Shown here piece after piece: positions 16,916 through 25,500 of a DNA stretch of 42,985 nt. The stretch is from assembly GCA_003104905.1 (NCBI GenBank), contig PQAS01000044.1, positions 1-42,985 on the forward strand. Reading direction: 5' to 3'. The notes under the pieces were generated by a model. The model was given only the letters and a program-made list of their open reading frames with translations, did not search any database and was not told the DNA's origin. Position 1 is the stretch's first letter, and each line of letters starts with the position of its first letter. Made by a program: the position numbers and the translations under genes. Source of the stretch: Candidatus Methanoperedentaceae archaeon (GTDB taxonomy: Archaea; Halobacteriota; Methanosarcinia; Methanosarcinales; Methanoperedenaceae).

Positions 16916-17734
16916 ATGCTCACAAAACGAATAATCCCATGCCTTGACGTGACTCTGGATAAAGCAGGAGGCTGTGTTGTAAAAGGCATTGAATTTGTTA
17001 ATTTGAAAGAGGCAGGGGACCCTGTGCAGCTTGCGAAAAGATATAACGAACAGGGTGCTGATGAGCTTGTTTTCCTGGACATTACAGCTTCACATGAACG
17101 CAGGGGAACCATGATAGATGTGATCGAAAGAACTGCGGATGAAGTTTTTATCCCTCTTACCGTAGGCGGCGGCATTAGCAGCACAGAATCCATAAGGAAC
17201 ATCCTGCGGGCGGGGGCGGATAAGGTATCTATCAATACTGCAGCAGTCAAGAACCCTGATTTCATTAAGGAATCCTCCGATATCTTCGGTTCGCAATGTA
17301 TAGTTACAGCTATCGATTGCAGGCGAAATACCGACATAAGAGACAATACTAAGACTATAATAGAGCTTGAAAATGGCACAAAAGCATGGTATGAGGTGGT
17401 GATTTATGGGGGAAGGACCCCGACAGGTCTTGATACTGTGCAGTGGGCCCAAAAAGTCGAAAAACTCGGTTCAGGGGAAATACTGCTTACCAGCATGGAT
17501 AAGGACGGCACGAAGGACGGATATGACCTCCCCATCACAAGGACCCTTTCAGAAACGCTTGATATCCCGATAATAGCATCAGGCGGAGCCGGAAATATCG
17601 AACATATGTACGATGCATTCACCAGAGGCAAAGCAGATGCGGCGCTGGCTGCGAGTATTTTCCATTTCGGTGAGTACACGATACATGAGGCCAAGGAATA
17701 TTTGAAGAAAAAAGGCGTAGCTGTCAGGATTTGA
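16916..17734 (+). CDS. hisF: Imidazole glycerol phosphate synthase cyclase subunit
   Basis: HisF uses ammonia from HisH to turn PRFAR into imidazole glycerol phosphate and AICAR. The 272-residue TIM barrel has the catalytic Asp11 (PCLDV) and Asp134 (TAIDCRR), the phosphate-binding loops LTVGGGI (81-87) and ASGGAGN, and the usual start [11 protein letters not shown]. hisH is not in the window. No strong ribosome binding site is seen. The protein lies in a loose cluster with hisB and hisS. Confidence 0.97.
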   Translation: MLTKRIIPCLDVTLDKAGGCVVKGIEFVNLKEAGDPVQLAKRYNEQGADELVFLDITASHERRGTMIDVIERTADEVFIPLTVGGGISSTESIRNILRAGADKVSINTAAVKNPDFIKESSDIFGSQCIVTAIDCRRNTDIRDNTKTIIELENGTKAWYEVVIYGGRTPTGLDTVQWAQKVEKLGSGEILLTSMDKDGTKDGYDLPITRTLSETLDIPIIASGGAGNIEHMYDAFTRGKADAALAASIFHFGEYTIHEAKEYLKKKGVAVRI

Positions 17735-17787
17735 CCTGGCCACTTCTACCGAAAACATTTTGGAAAATAAAATCCGGTAAGATAATC

Positions 17788-17836
17788 AACCACAGAGTTG
17801 TAATGATTCTCTATGTCCTCTGGGAACTCTGTGGTT
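17788..17836. repeat. 12-bp inverted repeat of the CACAGAG type
   Basis: AACCACAGAGTT (17788-17799) and AACTCTGTGGTT (17825-17836) are perfect inverted copies, separated by 25 bases, between the convergent hisF and fae genes. A related sequence occurs at 28846-28875, so this belongs to a dispersed repeat. As a hairpin it could also end transcription. Confidence 0.65.
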
Positions 17837-17923
17837 CACTCGTACAAGAAGTTAATAAAAGACTACTGCAATGCAAGTACATTAGCTATATAAAAAAATG
17901 GGAAAAAAAACTTCCCCAAAAAT

Positions 17924-18427
17924 TCACGCGAAGGGATGGCTTGCTTTTTCTTTCCTCGCGAGAGCTTCACTTACGGATGGTTCGCCTGCCATTGCTCTTT
18001 TTATTGCCAGTTTGGTGGCTTCATAATTGTATTCATAGATCTTTTGCTTATCTTTGGCTTCCCAATGAATGAAAACCGATACGATCACAAGGAGGTCTTC
18101 AGCATCGTCCTTTGCAATTACTCCGTCCTCGACACTGTCAATAACTGCTTTTGCGACTGCCGCTTGTCCTGCCCCAAACATTAACAAAGCCTGGTTCGCA
18201 TTCTTGATGGTCACTTTGTTTATCATCAATGTGCATGGTTTTGGCTGGAGATTGGGTTCAAGCACCGCAAGAAGCGGCGTATGTCCTTCCCTTGGCATTG
18301 CAAGCGAGTTCATAAATGCATTTTCAACTGGCCCTCCTCTTGGCCCTATTACGAGGTCGATATGTGCAATTTCGGCTCCGTCGCCAACAAGTGCCTCACC
18401 GATCATACTTCTGACTATATGTACCAT
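17924..18427 (-). CDS. fae: Formaldehyde-activating enzyme
   Basis: Fae speeds the condensation of formaldehyde with tetrahydromethanopterin to methylene-H4MPT. The 167-residue protein begins with a VGDGAEIAHIDLVIGPRGGPV segment in which His22 matches the active-site histidine of the characterised enzyme, and includes FMNSLAMPREGHTPLLAVLEPN and the C-terminal HWEAKD-type sequence. It is a stand-alone Fae, not fused to hexulose-6-phosphate synthase. The ribosome binding site is excellent (GGAGGCGGGTGAT ending four bases before the ATG). In this setting it probably detoxifies or recycles formaldehyde into the Mtr pathway. Confidence 0.95.
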   Translation of the reverse strand: MVHIVRSMIGEALVGDGAEIAHIDLVIGPRGGPVENAFMNSLAMPREGHTPLLAVLEPNLQPKPCTLMINKVTIKNANQALLMFGAGQAAVAKAVIDSVEDGVIAKDDAEDLLVIVSVFIHWEAKDKQKIYEYNYEATKLAIKRAMAGEPSVSEALARKEKASHPFA

Positions 18428-18497
18428 TTAAATCACCCGCCTCCACTAGGACATTAATGATATTTAGGGATTTCTAACTTTTTCTGATAAAAAGGAG

Positions 18498-18516
18498 ACG
18501 CCGCTGTGGGCGGCGT
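18498..18516. promoter_or_regulatory. GC-rich hairpin upstream of fae
   Basis: ACGCCGC and GCGGCGT form a perfect 7-bp stem with a five-base loop, about 70 bases upstream of the fae start in an otherwise AT-rich region. It may terminate the upstream cysteine-rich microprotein transcript (minus strand) or act in the fae leader. Confidence 0.45.
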
Positions 18517-18554
18517 GGCGATGCATGTTGCTAAATTGTGGCTTATTAAATCAA

Positions 18555-18683
18555 TTAAGATAAATTTACTATTTTTTTATCCATGTAATTACAGGATATA
18601 CCATATTCACAACCACGGACCTCTTCCCATTCCCGGTTGATAATTCGCGTTACACAATTGATTTCAGAGTGTTTGCATTTCAT
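18555..18683 (-). CDS. Cysteine-rich microprotein (42 aa), possible zinc knuckle
   Basis: A minus-strand frame encodes a 42-residue protein with Cys3, His5, Cys10, Cys25 and Cys31 (MKCKHSEINC ... RGCEYGISC). GGAG sits nine bases before the ATG, which favours this start over a further ATG seven codons upstream. The spacing of Cys/His residues suggests one bound metal ion. It lies upstream of fae on the same strand, with a GC-rich hairpin between them. Family unknown. Confidence 0.5.
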   Translation of the reverse strand: MKCKHSEINCVTRIINREWEEVRGCEYGISCNYMDKKIVNLS

Positions 18684-18933
18684 TTTTTCTCCATCTGATA
18701 ACATTTTACCAGATGTCACTATTATTCACACTTTAATTAATTTTGGTGTGAAAAAAGTGTGGGCTGCAATTCTTCCCTCTGACTCCTGTTTTTGCGCTCC
18801 AGCAATATCCTCGAAGTAATTGCCCGTCTCTTAAATTTCCTTGCTAATACCATAATCGATCCCGACACCCGTAATCTTTTCACATGATAATGAAGATTGG
18901 TGTGAAAAAGGTGTGAAAGCGATGTGAAACATT
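18684..18933. other. Intergenic region with repeated TTGGTGTGAAAAA
   Basis: No gene is visible between the cysteine-rich microprotein and hisS. The 13-base sequence TTGGTGTGAAAAA occurs at 18743-18755 and again at 18897-18909, with further GTGTGAAA units right after the second copy. These could be regulator sites or a repeat remnant. Confidence 0.45.
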
Positions 18934-20166
18934 CTATTTGTTTATTCGTTTCACAACTTCTTCCATAGACACAAGCTCCTGCTCCCCTGTTTTCATGTCT
19001 TTAAGCGCCAATTTTCCCGCATCGAGCTCGTTTCTTCCCACAATAATAACATGACTTGCACCGATAGTATTAGCATAAGCTATCTGGTCTTTTAACTTGC
19101 GCCCCATCACATCAAGATAGGTATCAATGTGTTCCCTGAGCCTATTTGCAATAACTATCGCCTCTTTGCGCGTGTCCTCAAAAGAGACCACGACAATTCT
19201 TTTGGCAGGTTCGGGGTATACCTCACAGATCTCCATGATCCTGTCAAATCCGATGGCATACCCGGTTGATGGCGTATCCTCACCGCCGAATAGGGCAGCA
19301 AGACGGTATGAACCTCCGCCGCACACCTGGTTCTGCGCGCCAAGACCTTCACAGTATATCTCAAAAACCATGCCGGTATAATAATCAAGACCTCTTGCGA
19401 TCCCGAAATCAACCTGGTATTCCAGGCCATATACATCCAGGAGTTCAAGAAGCGCTTTGAATTGCTTGATCGCTTCGATATCTCCCACCAGCTCCCTGGC
19501 CTCATGAGTGGCATTTTCACCATGCAGCCCTATCAGGCGAAACAATTTTCCTTTTATATCATCCGGGGCATTAATCGTATCAAGAAATTCCTCAAGCCCT
19601 TTATCATCTTTTTTATCCACAAGGCGCATGATCTTGCTCTGGTGTTCCGGCCCGATCTCATTTATAAGGGCGCGCACAATCCCCAGGTTTCCAACATGCA
19701 AGTCTCCCCTGACTCCCGCACTTTTTAGCATTTCCACTGCGAGTGCGATCACTTCCGCATCGGACTCTGGCCTTGCGCTTCCGATAATCTCAACCCCGAA
19801 CTGGAAAAACTCGCGGAAACGTCCTTTCTGGGGGCGTTCATACCTGAAGCAATTATCAAAATAAAAGAATTTGAGAGGCTTTGGCGATCTCTGGAGCTCT
19901 TCCACATACATTCTTACCACAGGCGCGGTCAGTTCAGGACGAAGCGCTATCTCACGCTCTCCCTTATCCTTGAAATTGTATATCTCACCGAGGATACCTT
20001 CTCCCGATTTCATTGTAAAAAGCTCTATATGCTCAAATGTCGGGGTTTTGATTTCCCCGTATCCCCAATGTCCGGCAACCCCGCGCAGTTTATTCTCAAT
20101 GTATCTTCGTTTGTTCATTTCCTCAGGCAGGAAATCACGTGTGCCTCGGGGTTTCTGGAGTTCCAT
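18934..20166 (-). CDS. hisS: Histidyl-tRNA synthetase
   Basis: The 410-residue class II synthetase charges tRNA-His. Visible features are the [13 protein letters not shown] start, motif 2 ([30 protein letters not shown]), the histidine-specific [17 protein letters not shown] segment, the second histidine motif region with [13 protein letters not shown], and a C-terminal anticodon-binding domain. I use the ATG at 20166 because it matches the normal N-terminus; an upstream ATG adds 19 residues that do not fit the family. The gene stands alone. Confidence 0.96.
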   Translation of the reverse strand: MELQKPRGTRDFLPEEMNKRRYIENKLRGVAGHWGYGEIKTPTFEHIELFTMKSGEGILGEIYNFKDKGEREIALRPELTAPVVRMYVEELQRSPKPLKFFYFDNCFRYERPQKGRFREFFQFGVEIIGSARPESDAEVIALAVEMLKSAGVRGDLHVGNLGIVRALINEIGPEHQSKIMRLVDKKDDKGLEEFLDTINAPDDIKGKLFRLIGLHGENATHEARELVGDIEAIKQFKALLELLDVYGLEYQVDFGIARGLDYYTGMVFEIYCEGLGAQNQVCGGGSYRLAALFGGEDTPSTGYAIGFDRIMEICEVYPEPAKRIVVVSFEDTRKEAIVIANRLREHIDTYLDVMGRKLKDQIAYANTIGASHVIIVGRNELDAGKLALKDMKTGEQELVSMEEVVKRINK

Positions 20167-20325
20167 AGTAATTCTTCCTTTTGCCTTGAATATATTTTTG
20201 GTATTAATAAACCTGTATGTCATTTCATGTCATAAAATACTTCTAATTGACACAAAACACGAATGCCTTTACAAATACTCTTTTAAGATTGTCAGAAGAT
20301 AGGTTAAATAGCGTGGGGAAGGAAA

Positions 20326-21765
20326 ATGAATATTACGAGGCATATCTCTCTCGAAGATGAATACGTCGAGAAATTAAAACCCTATGTAGACAAGCACGAT
20401 GGGAATTTTGGTGCCGCATTAAGGGATATGATCAGCCGGGCGGGAAAATATGATACCCTCAATTCATCGGCGATCGATAACTCATTATTGAACTGGATAT
20501 TAAAGGAAAACGACGAAAAACTTGTTCCTTCTGATATCCTCAATGAATTCATAGATCCTGTGATGATGAATTCCATGGATAATCTGGAAATTTATCTCAA
20601 TCGCAGGTTCGGCGAACTTAAATGGGGAGTTCACATCACACTGAATTATGATAATGATCTTCTTCCGGGTGAAGTTTTGATGGAAATAAGCGGCGACCAT
20701 CAAAAAATAAGATTTATTACAAGTTTACTTACCCAGTATCTGGTTATCAATTCGCTCAGGCATATTCCCCTTGAAGTCAGGTCGGTCATTAACACCAACA
20801 AGGGGATAAAAGTAGAATTATCAGGTTCAAATAATAAAGATGCACTTATTAGCCTTGAGACTTTTTTTGGAAAGACAGATGAGCTTATCAGGACCGTAAA
20901 GAGTTATCCTGCGTTCTGGAAAGCTATTGTAAACAGGCATCTTTTGAGTAATTATAATATGGTCACAGTGCACAAGAATTATTTTGAGGATCTTCTTGAT
21001 GGAAAAATACCGGAATGGGAAGTAACGATAGAAAATCATGCAAAGAAGCCCATCAGGGAAATTCCTTTAAAAGACATGCTTGCGCTTATGAAAGAGGTCT
21101 TTGAGACATCAAGGATAGTGGACAGGGTGGAGATAGATAAAGATACCATGATATTATTCCATAGTTACAGGTCTAAGGGAGCTATTGAAAAACTAAGAAA
21201 GAGCTGCCATGCGCTTCTGGAAGCAAATGGCCACATGTATGATGCCAGGGCAACAGCAAACATCATAATAATGACCCACAGGTCTGATGTTGGCAGGAAA
21301 ATCAATGAGGTCGTAGACGCATTAAAAAACAGTTCAAACCGGCTGGACCAGGAGCTCCTTGTATTCTTTGGTTATCTAAAAGGATTAAAGGAAATACCTG
21401 ATATTCCCATGTCATTGACATCCCTGGGCAGAAGGACCGGCAAATCCTTAATGCAGGGATATGAACAGGAGACCCTTATCAAGACATGGACACTGGATAA
21501 TTTCCAGCAGGCGTTACACAGCATCGATACCAGAATCCATCGGGAGAGCGAATGGAAATTGGAGGGGAAGGATCTGCTATACACAGTAAGGAAATGTAAT
21601 ATTGCAGGAAACGGAAATGAATTTGATAATTATGTATGTCATACTGTGAGAGAAACCTTCAAAGGCGCACTGAGTTATGCTTTTGGAAATAAGGCAGAAA
21701 TGTACACAAAATACCTGCTGAGCCATGGGGATAATTTCTGCGAGGTGGTTATAAGAATGCTCTGA
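20326..21765 (+). CDS. Unknown protein with RHH-like N-terminus, paralogue 1
   Basis: The 479-residue soluble protein opens with a segment (residues 3-45: ITRHISLEDEYVEKLKPYV followed by a second helix) that resembles a ribbon-helix-helix DNA-binding domain: a short strand, then two helices. The rest is of mixed alpha/beta character without known motifs, ending in C-HTVRETFKGAL and a SHGDNFCEVVIRM tail that recalls the end of V4R-like sensor or methanogen output domains. This last likeness is weak. It is closely similar along its whole length to the protein at 22253-23695. A purine-rich GGGGAAGGAAA precedes the ATG. Function unknown; a transcription regulator with a ligand-sensing C-terminus is one possibility. 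Confidence 0.85.
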   Translation: MNITRHISLEDEYVEKLKPYVDKHDGNFGAALRDMISRAGKYDTLNSSAIDNSLLNWILKENDEKLVPSDILNEFIDPVMMNSMDNLEIYLNRRFGELKWGVHITLNYDNDLLPGEVLMEISGDHQKIRFITSLLTQYLVINSLRHIPLEVRSVINTNKGIKVELSGSNNKDALISLETFFGKTDELIRTVKSYPAFWKAIVNRHLLSNYNMVTVHKNYFEDLLDGKIPEWEVTIENHAKKPIREIPLKDMLALMKEVFETSRIVDRVEIDKDTMILFHSYRSKGAIEKLRKSCHALLEANGHMYDARATANIIIMTHRSDVGRKINEVVDALKNSSNRLDQELLVFFGYLKGLKEIPDIPMSLTSLGRRTGKSLMQGYEQETLIKTWTLDNFQQALHSIDTRIHRESEWKLEGKDLLYTVRKCNIAGNGNEFDNYVCHTVRETFKGALSYAFGNKAEMYTKYLLSHGDNFCEVVIRML

Positions 21766-21927
21766 TATTTTAAGATCGTTTGCCAAACTTTGCATTTCAC
21801 AGGCCATTCAATGGCATATTATGTCTCTTTTATGTCAAACCATGTCTATTCATGACTTTTCATGCTATCTTTCCGTCAAATATTCTTTTAACATTGGCAT
21901 TGGATAATCATATTTGGGTGAAGCAAT

Positions 21928-22209
21928 ATGAACAATTGGAAAAGGTATGTTGCAGCCGGGATCGTGATAGGAAGTGTCTATTTCCTGCCGTCAGAAAGTT
22001 TTATGGCTTTCATAACAGGATGGGTCATTCTTTTGCCGATCACAGCAGCTGTTTTTCTCGCCGTTGGACTGCGGGAATATATGAAGGACAGGAAGAACAG
22101 GATCATGGTTTCAATAAAGAGAACTGATGCCATGAACTCGCTTGCACGCAGGGAAGAAGAATTAATAAGGGAAAAGGAACTTCTTTATGAGCAATTTGGG
22201 AAAGTGTAA
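21928..22209 (+). CDS. Small membrane protein with C-terminal coiled coil
   Basis: The 93-residue protein has two transmembrane segments (about residues 6-25 and 28-46) followed by a basic stretch and a strongly helical, charged tail (ARREEELIREKELLYEQFGKV) likely to form a coiled coil in the cytoplasm. It lies between two paralogous RHH-like proteins on the same strand and may be a membrane anchor for one of them. No family recognised. Confidence 0.75.
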   Translation: MNNWKRYVAAGIVIGSVYFLPSESFMAFITGWVILLPITAAVFLAVGLREYMKDRKNRIMVSIKRTDAMNSLARREEELIREKELLYEQFGKV

Positions 22210-22252
22210 ATGAAGATTCCGAATAAATCGAACAAGGGACAGTGGGATTATT

Positions 22253-23695
22253 ATGATTGTTACAAGACATATCTCTCTTGACAATGATTGCATACAAAAG
22301 ATGGAGCCTTATGTTGAAAAACATAAAGGGAATTTCAGCGCCGCAATAAGAGAAATCATAGACCGGGCCGGGAAAAACAGTGAACTTGAGAACATATCCA
22401 CAATCGACAATACATTGTTCAAATGGATGCTCAACGAAACCGATGGTTTGCTTGTCCCGGATAATGTACTGGATGATCTGATAGATCCCATGCTGATAAA
22501 TTCGATGGGAAAACTTGAAGATTATCTCAAGAAGAAATTCAGTGAACTGGAGTGGGATGTTGACATATCTCTAAAATGCGATAATGATGTCTCGGCATCA
22601 GATGTATTGATAGAGGTCAAAGGTTCACCCCAGAAAATAAGGTTCATTTCAAGGATACTTGCCCAGTATATTGTGAAAAATTCACCTGAGCATTCTCCTC
22701 TTGAGATATCTTCGGTTTTTAATCTTGATGGATGTATAAGGGTCGAATTATCAAAATCGAACAAGAAGCAAGGATACAATAGCCTGATAGCTTCTTTTGG
22801 CGGTTTAAATGAAGTGATCCAGGCCATCAGGAGCCGTCCTGTATTCTGGAAATCAATAATCAACGGCCATCTTCTGAGCAATTACAATATGGTGACAGTT
22901 CACAGGAATTACTTTGAGGATCTTCTGTCAGGCAAAGTCCCGATGGGTGAGATAACAATAGAAACGCTTGCCAAGAAACCTATAGGGGAAATACCTCTTA
23001 AAGAAATGCTTTCCCTGATAAAGGAAGTATATGAAACTTCAAGAGTTGTGGACCGGGTGGAAGTGGACCGGGAGAATCTCATATTATTTCATAATTACAG
23101 GAACAAGGAGGTAATTGACAAACTAAAAACAAGCATTGTCACACTACTTGAAGCGAATGGCCACCTGTACGATGCCAAATCCACTGCCAATATGGTAGTG
23201 CTGACACACAGGCCTGATGTGGGCATCAGGATAAATGAGATAGTAAGCAACCTCAAGATCAGCAACAGCAGGGTGGACCAGGACCTGATCATGTTCATGG
23301 CTTTCTTAAAAGGGCTAAAGAACATTCCGGATATACCTGTATCCCTGACAGCACTTGGAAGAAGGATCGGGGTATCCCTGATGCATGAGTACGAAAAAGA
23401 GAACAATATTAAGAGCTGGGAGTTTCAAAATTTCCAGAAAGCTCTTGAAATAATTGATACTAAACTCCACAGGGAAAGCGAATGGAAAGCTGATGGGAAG
23501 AATTTACTATATACCGTCAAGAAATGCAATATTGTCGCGGAAGGTAATACAGTCGATAAATATATCTGCCACACAATAAGGGAAACTTTCAAAGGGGCAA
23601 TGAACCACGCTTTTGGGAACAGGGCAGAGTTAGACATTAAAAAATTATTGTCACACGGGGACAACTGTTGTGAGGTGTTAATACGAGTGCCATAA
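22253..23695 (+). CDS. Unknown protein with RHH-like N-terminus, paralogue 2
   Basis: This 480-residue protein is a full-length paralogue of the product at 20326-21765. Shared blocks include VTRHISL at the start, HLLSNYNMVTVH near residue 205, EIPLKEML, and a CHTIRETFKGAM ... LSHGDNCCEVLIR ending. The N-terminal 45 residues again look like a ribbon-helix-helix domain. The gene lies 43 bases after the small membrane protein and 82 bases before the cytochrome gene. Two diverged copies flanking a membrane protein suggest a duplication kept for different signals. No enzymatic motif is visible. Confidence 0.85.
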   Translation: MIVTRHISLDNDCIQKMEPYVEKHKGNFSAAIREIIDRAGKNSELENISTIDNTLFKWMLNETDGLLVPDNVLDDLIDPMLINSMGKLEDYLKKKFSELEWDVDISLKCDNDVSASDVLIEVKGSPQKIRFISRILAQYIVKNSPEHSPLEISSVFNLDGCIRVELSKSNKKQGYNSLIASFGGLNEVIQAIRSRPVFWKSIINGHLLSNYNMVTVHRNYFEDLLSGKVPMGEITIETLAKKPIGEIPLKEMLSLIKEVYETSRVVDRVEVDRENLILFHNYRNKEVIDKLKTSIVTLLEANGHLYDAKSTANMVVLTHRPDVGIRINEIVSNLKISNSRVDQDLIMFMAFLKGLKNIPDIPVSLTALGRRIGVSLMHEYEKENNIKSWEFQNFQKALEIIDTKLHRESEWKADGKNLLYTVKKCNIVAEGNTVDKYICHTIRETFKGAMNHAFGNRAELDIKKLLSHGDNCCEVLIRVP

Positions 23696-23777
23696 AATTA
23701 GAAATTCTGGATAAAAATTGGATAGCAGGAGAAATAATGAAAAAAATTGATGTAAATATTAAAATAGGAGGGTGAAA

Positions 23778-24581
23778 ATGAACACATTACTTGAATTCAT
23801 AACATTTGTAAAGGGGGTGGAATACATGATAGTCATAGCATTTTGTTTTGGGTTTATCGCCCTCTGGATACTGGTAAACTCAAAAGACAAAATGGCAATG
23901 TCAAAAATCGTCTCTTTTGTTATTCCACTATCTCTTGTATTCGGCGGGGGAGCGATCTTGCTTTCTTCAAGCGAACCTTCCGATATTCCCTCAGTTACGA
24001 ATGCGACAGAAGTAGCAGCTACTGCCCTTCCTGGAAATGTGCAAGAAGTCACCCTGTCTTCAAACACATGGCCGACAGTTAATAAAACAGAATATCTGTC
24101 TATCAAATACGGGCCTGCGACTGCATTCCATACAGTGATGAGCGAGAAAGTAAGTTGTACAACATGCCATCACAATAGCGGGGATGAAATACATGCCTGC
24201 AAGGACTGCCATGATAGTCCGACAAATCCGCATGATTCAACAAAGCCCGGCCTTAAGGCTGCCTATCACGAGCGATGCATATCATGCCATAAAGAAGAAA
24301 TAAGCGGTCCTGACAGCTGCAAGAAATGTCATACAGGGGAGGCAAAAGCAGCTTCTGTAGTTGCAGCTCCGGCACGGCCTCACCAGCTAACATGGGACAC
24401 TTGCAGTAAGTGCCACAAGGACGGCATACCCAATGGAGGTGTGGAGTCAAAGATCGTGTATCATGACAGCTGTGTCAAATGCCATTCAAAAGGAATTGCA
24501 GGGGCGGCCCTGATACCGGAAGACCACGCAGGAAGAGCAGGCAGCACATGCCAGGGATGCCATAAGCCTGTGGGAGGATAA
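23778..24581 (+). CDS. Membrane-anchored heptaheme cytochrome c
   Basis: The 267-residue protein has two N-terminal hydrophobic helices (about 16-34 and 44-62), then an extracytoplasmic domain with seven CxxCH haem motifs at residues 127, 141, 167, 181, 209, 232 and 258. Spacing and many extra histidines recall class III / cytochrome c7-type folds with bis-His haems. I start at the ATG at 23778, six bases after GGAGG; a GTG two codons upstream is too close to that site. It is the first gene of a cytochrome/FeS/NrfD module and is likely the part that exchanges electrons outside the membrane. Confidence 0.92.
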   Translation: MNTLLEFITFVKGVEYMIVIAFCFGFIALWILVNSKDKMAMSKIVSFVIPLSLVFGGGAILLSSSEPSDIPSVTNATEVAATALPGNVQEVTLSSNTWPTVNKTEYLSIKYGPATAFHTVMSEKVSCTTCHHNSGDEIHACKDCHDSPTNPHDSTKPGLKAAYHERCISCHKEEISGPDSCKKCHTGEAKAASVVAAPARPHQLTWDTCSKCHKDGIPNGGVESKIVYHDSCVKCHSKGIAGAALIPEDHAGRAGSTCQGCHKPVGG

Positions 24582-24585
24582 AAAT

Positions 24586-25500
24586 ATGGTAAAAAGAAGA
24601 GATCTGATCAAGATAGGCGCAACAGTCGTTGCGGCAGGCGTTCTTGGAGCCCAGAATGTTCTTGGCTCAACGGATTTTGAAGGTAATCCCGAACGCCTGG
24701 GAATGCTGACAGATACCACAAGATGTATCGGATGCAGACGCTGTGAAGCGGCGTGTAATAAGGCAAACAATCTTCCTGCTCCGAAAACCTCATTTGAAGA
24801 TACCTCGGTTTTTGAAGAAGAGAGAAAACCATATGTTGCAGATGTCGGGTCGTATACTGCGGTAAACAGGTTCGAGGGAGAGGATGGAAAACCTGTATAT
24901 CGTAAAGTGCAGTGCATGCACTGTGATGAGCCGGCATGCGTTACAGCCTGTCCTGTGGCAGCATTGACCAAATCAGAAGCAGGGCCTGTGGTCTGGGATG
25001 AAACAATCTGTATTGGATGCCGTTATTGCATCACAGCATGCCCATTCTATGTCCCGGCTTTTGAATATTCAAGCGCTTTTGATCCCAAGATACAGAAATG
25101 CTTCATGTGCAACCAGAGGATCAAAGACGGTCTTGTACCGGCATGTGCCGAAGCATGTCCTGTTGAAGCCATTCAATTTGGAAAGAAAAAAGATCTGCTC
25201 AAAATGGCGAAGTTGAGAATATGGGGTTCACCAGATAAATATATCGACCATGTCTATGGCGAAACCGAAGCAGGCGGGACAGGATGGATGTATATTTCAA
25301 AACTGGAATTTGAAAAAATGGGATTTCCGGAAAATATCGGGACTACATCATTTCCGAAATTGACCAAGGATTTCCTGTCCATGGTAAATCTGACGCTTGT
25401 CTCATGGCCTGCATTGCTTGGAGGTTTCTATATGGCGTCACATAAGAAACCGCATGGTGAACATGATGAAGAACCAAAGGAGGAAATAAAACATGAATGA
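24586..25500 (+). CDS. Tat-exported iron-sulfur protein (NrfC/HybA/DmsB type)
   Basis: The 304-residue protein begins with a twin-arginine signal (KRRDLIKIGATVVAAG) and carries four [4Fe-4S] cluster motifs: CIGCRRCEAAC, CMHCDEPACVTACP, CIGCRYCITACP and CFMCNQ with CAEACP. A C-terminal hydrophobic helix (about 268-286) anchors it, as in HybA. It would relay electrons between the quinone-reactive NrfD-type protein and the heptaheme cytochrome on the outer face of the membrane. The gene is four bases after the cytochrome gene and overlaps the next by eight bases. Confidence 0.93.
   Translation: MVKRRDLIKIGATVVAAGVLGAQNVLGSTDFEGNPERLGMLTDTTRCIGCRRCEAACNKANNLPAPKTSFEDTSVFEEERKPYVADVGSYTAVNRFEGEDGKPVYRKVQCMHCDEPACVTACPVAALTKSEAGPVVWDETICIGCRYCITACPFYVPAFEYSSAFDPKIQKCFMCNQRIKDGLVPACAEACPVEAIQFGKKKDLLKMAKLRIWGSPDKYIDHVYGETEAGGTGWMYISKLEFEKMGFPENIGTTSFPKLTKDFLSMVNLTLVSWPALLGGFYMASHKKPHGEHDEEPKEEIKHE

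Noticed and set aside
18637-18819. 60-codon plus-strand frame in the fae-hisS space
   Set aside because: It overlaps the better-supported minus-strand microprotein and has no ribosome binding site or recognisable domain.
20326-23695. Phage or transposon origin of the paralogue cassette
   Set aside because: No terminal repeats, integrase or transposase are visible, and composition resembles the neighbouring core genes.
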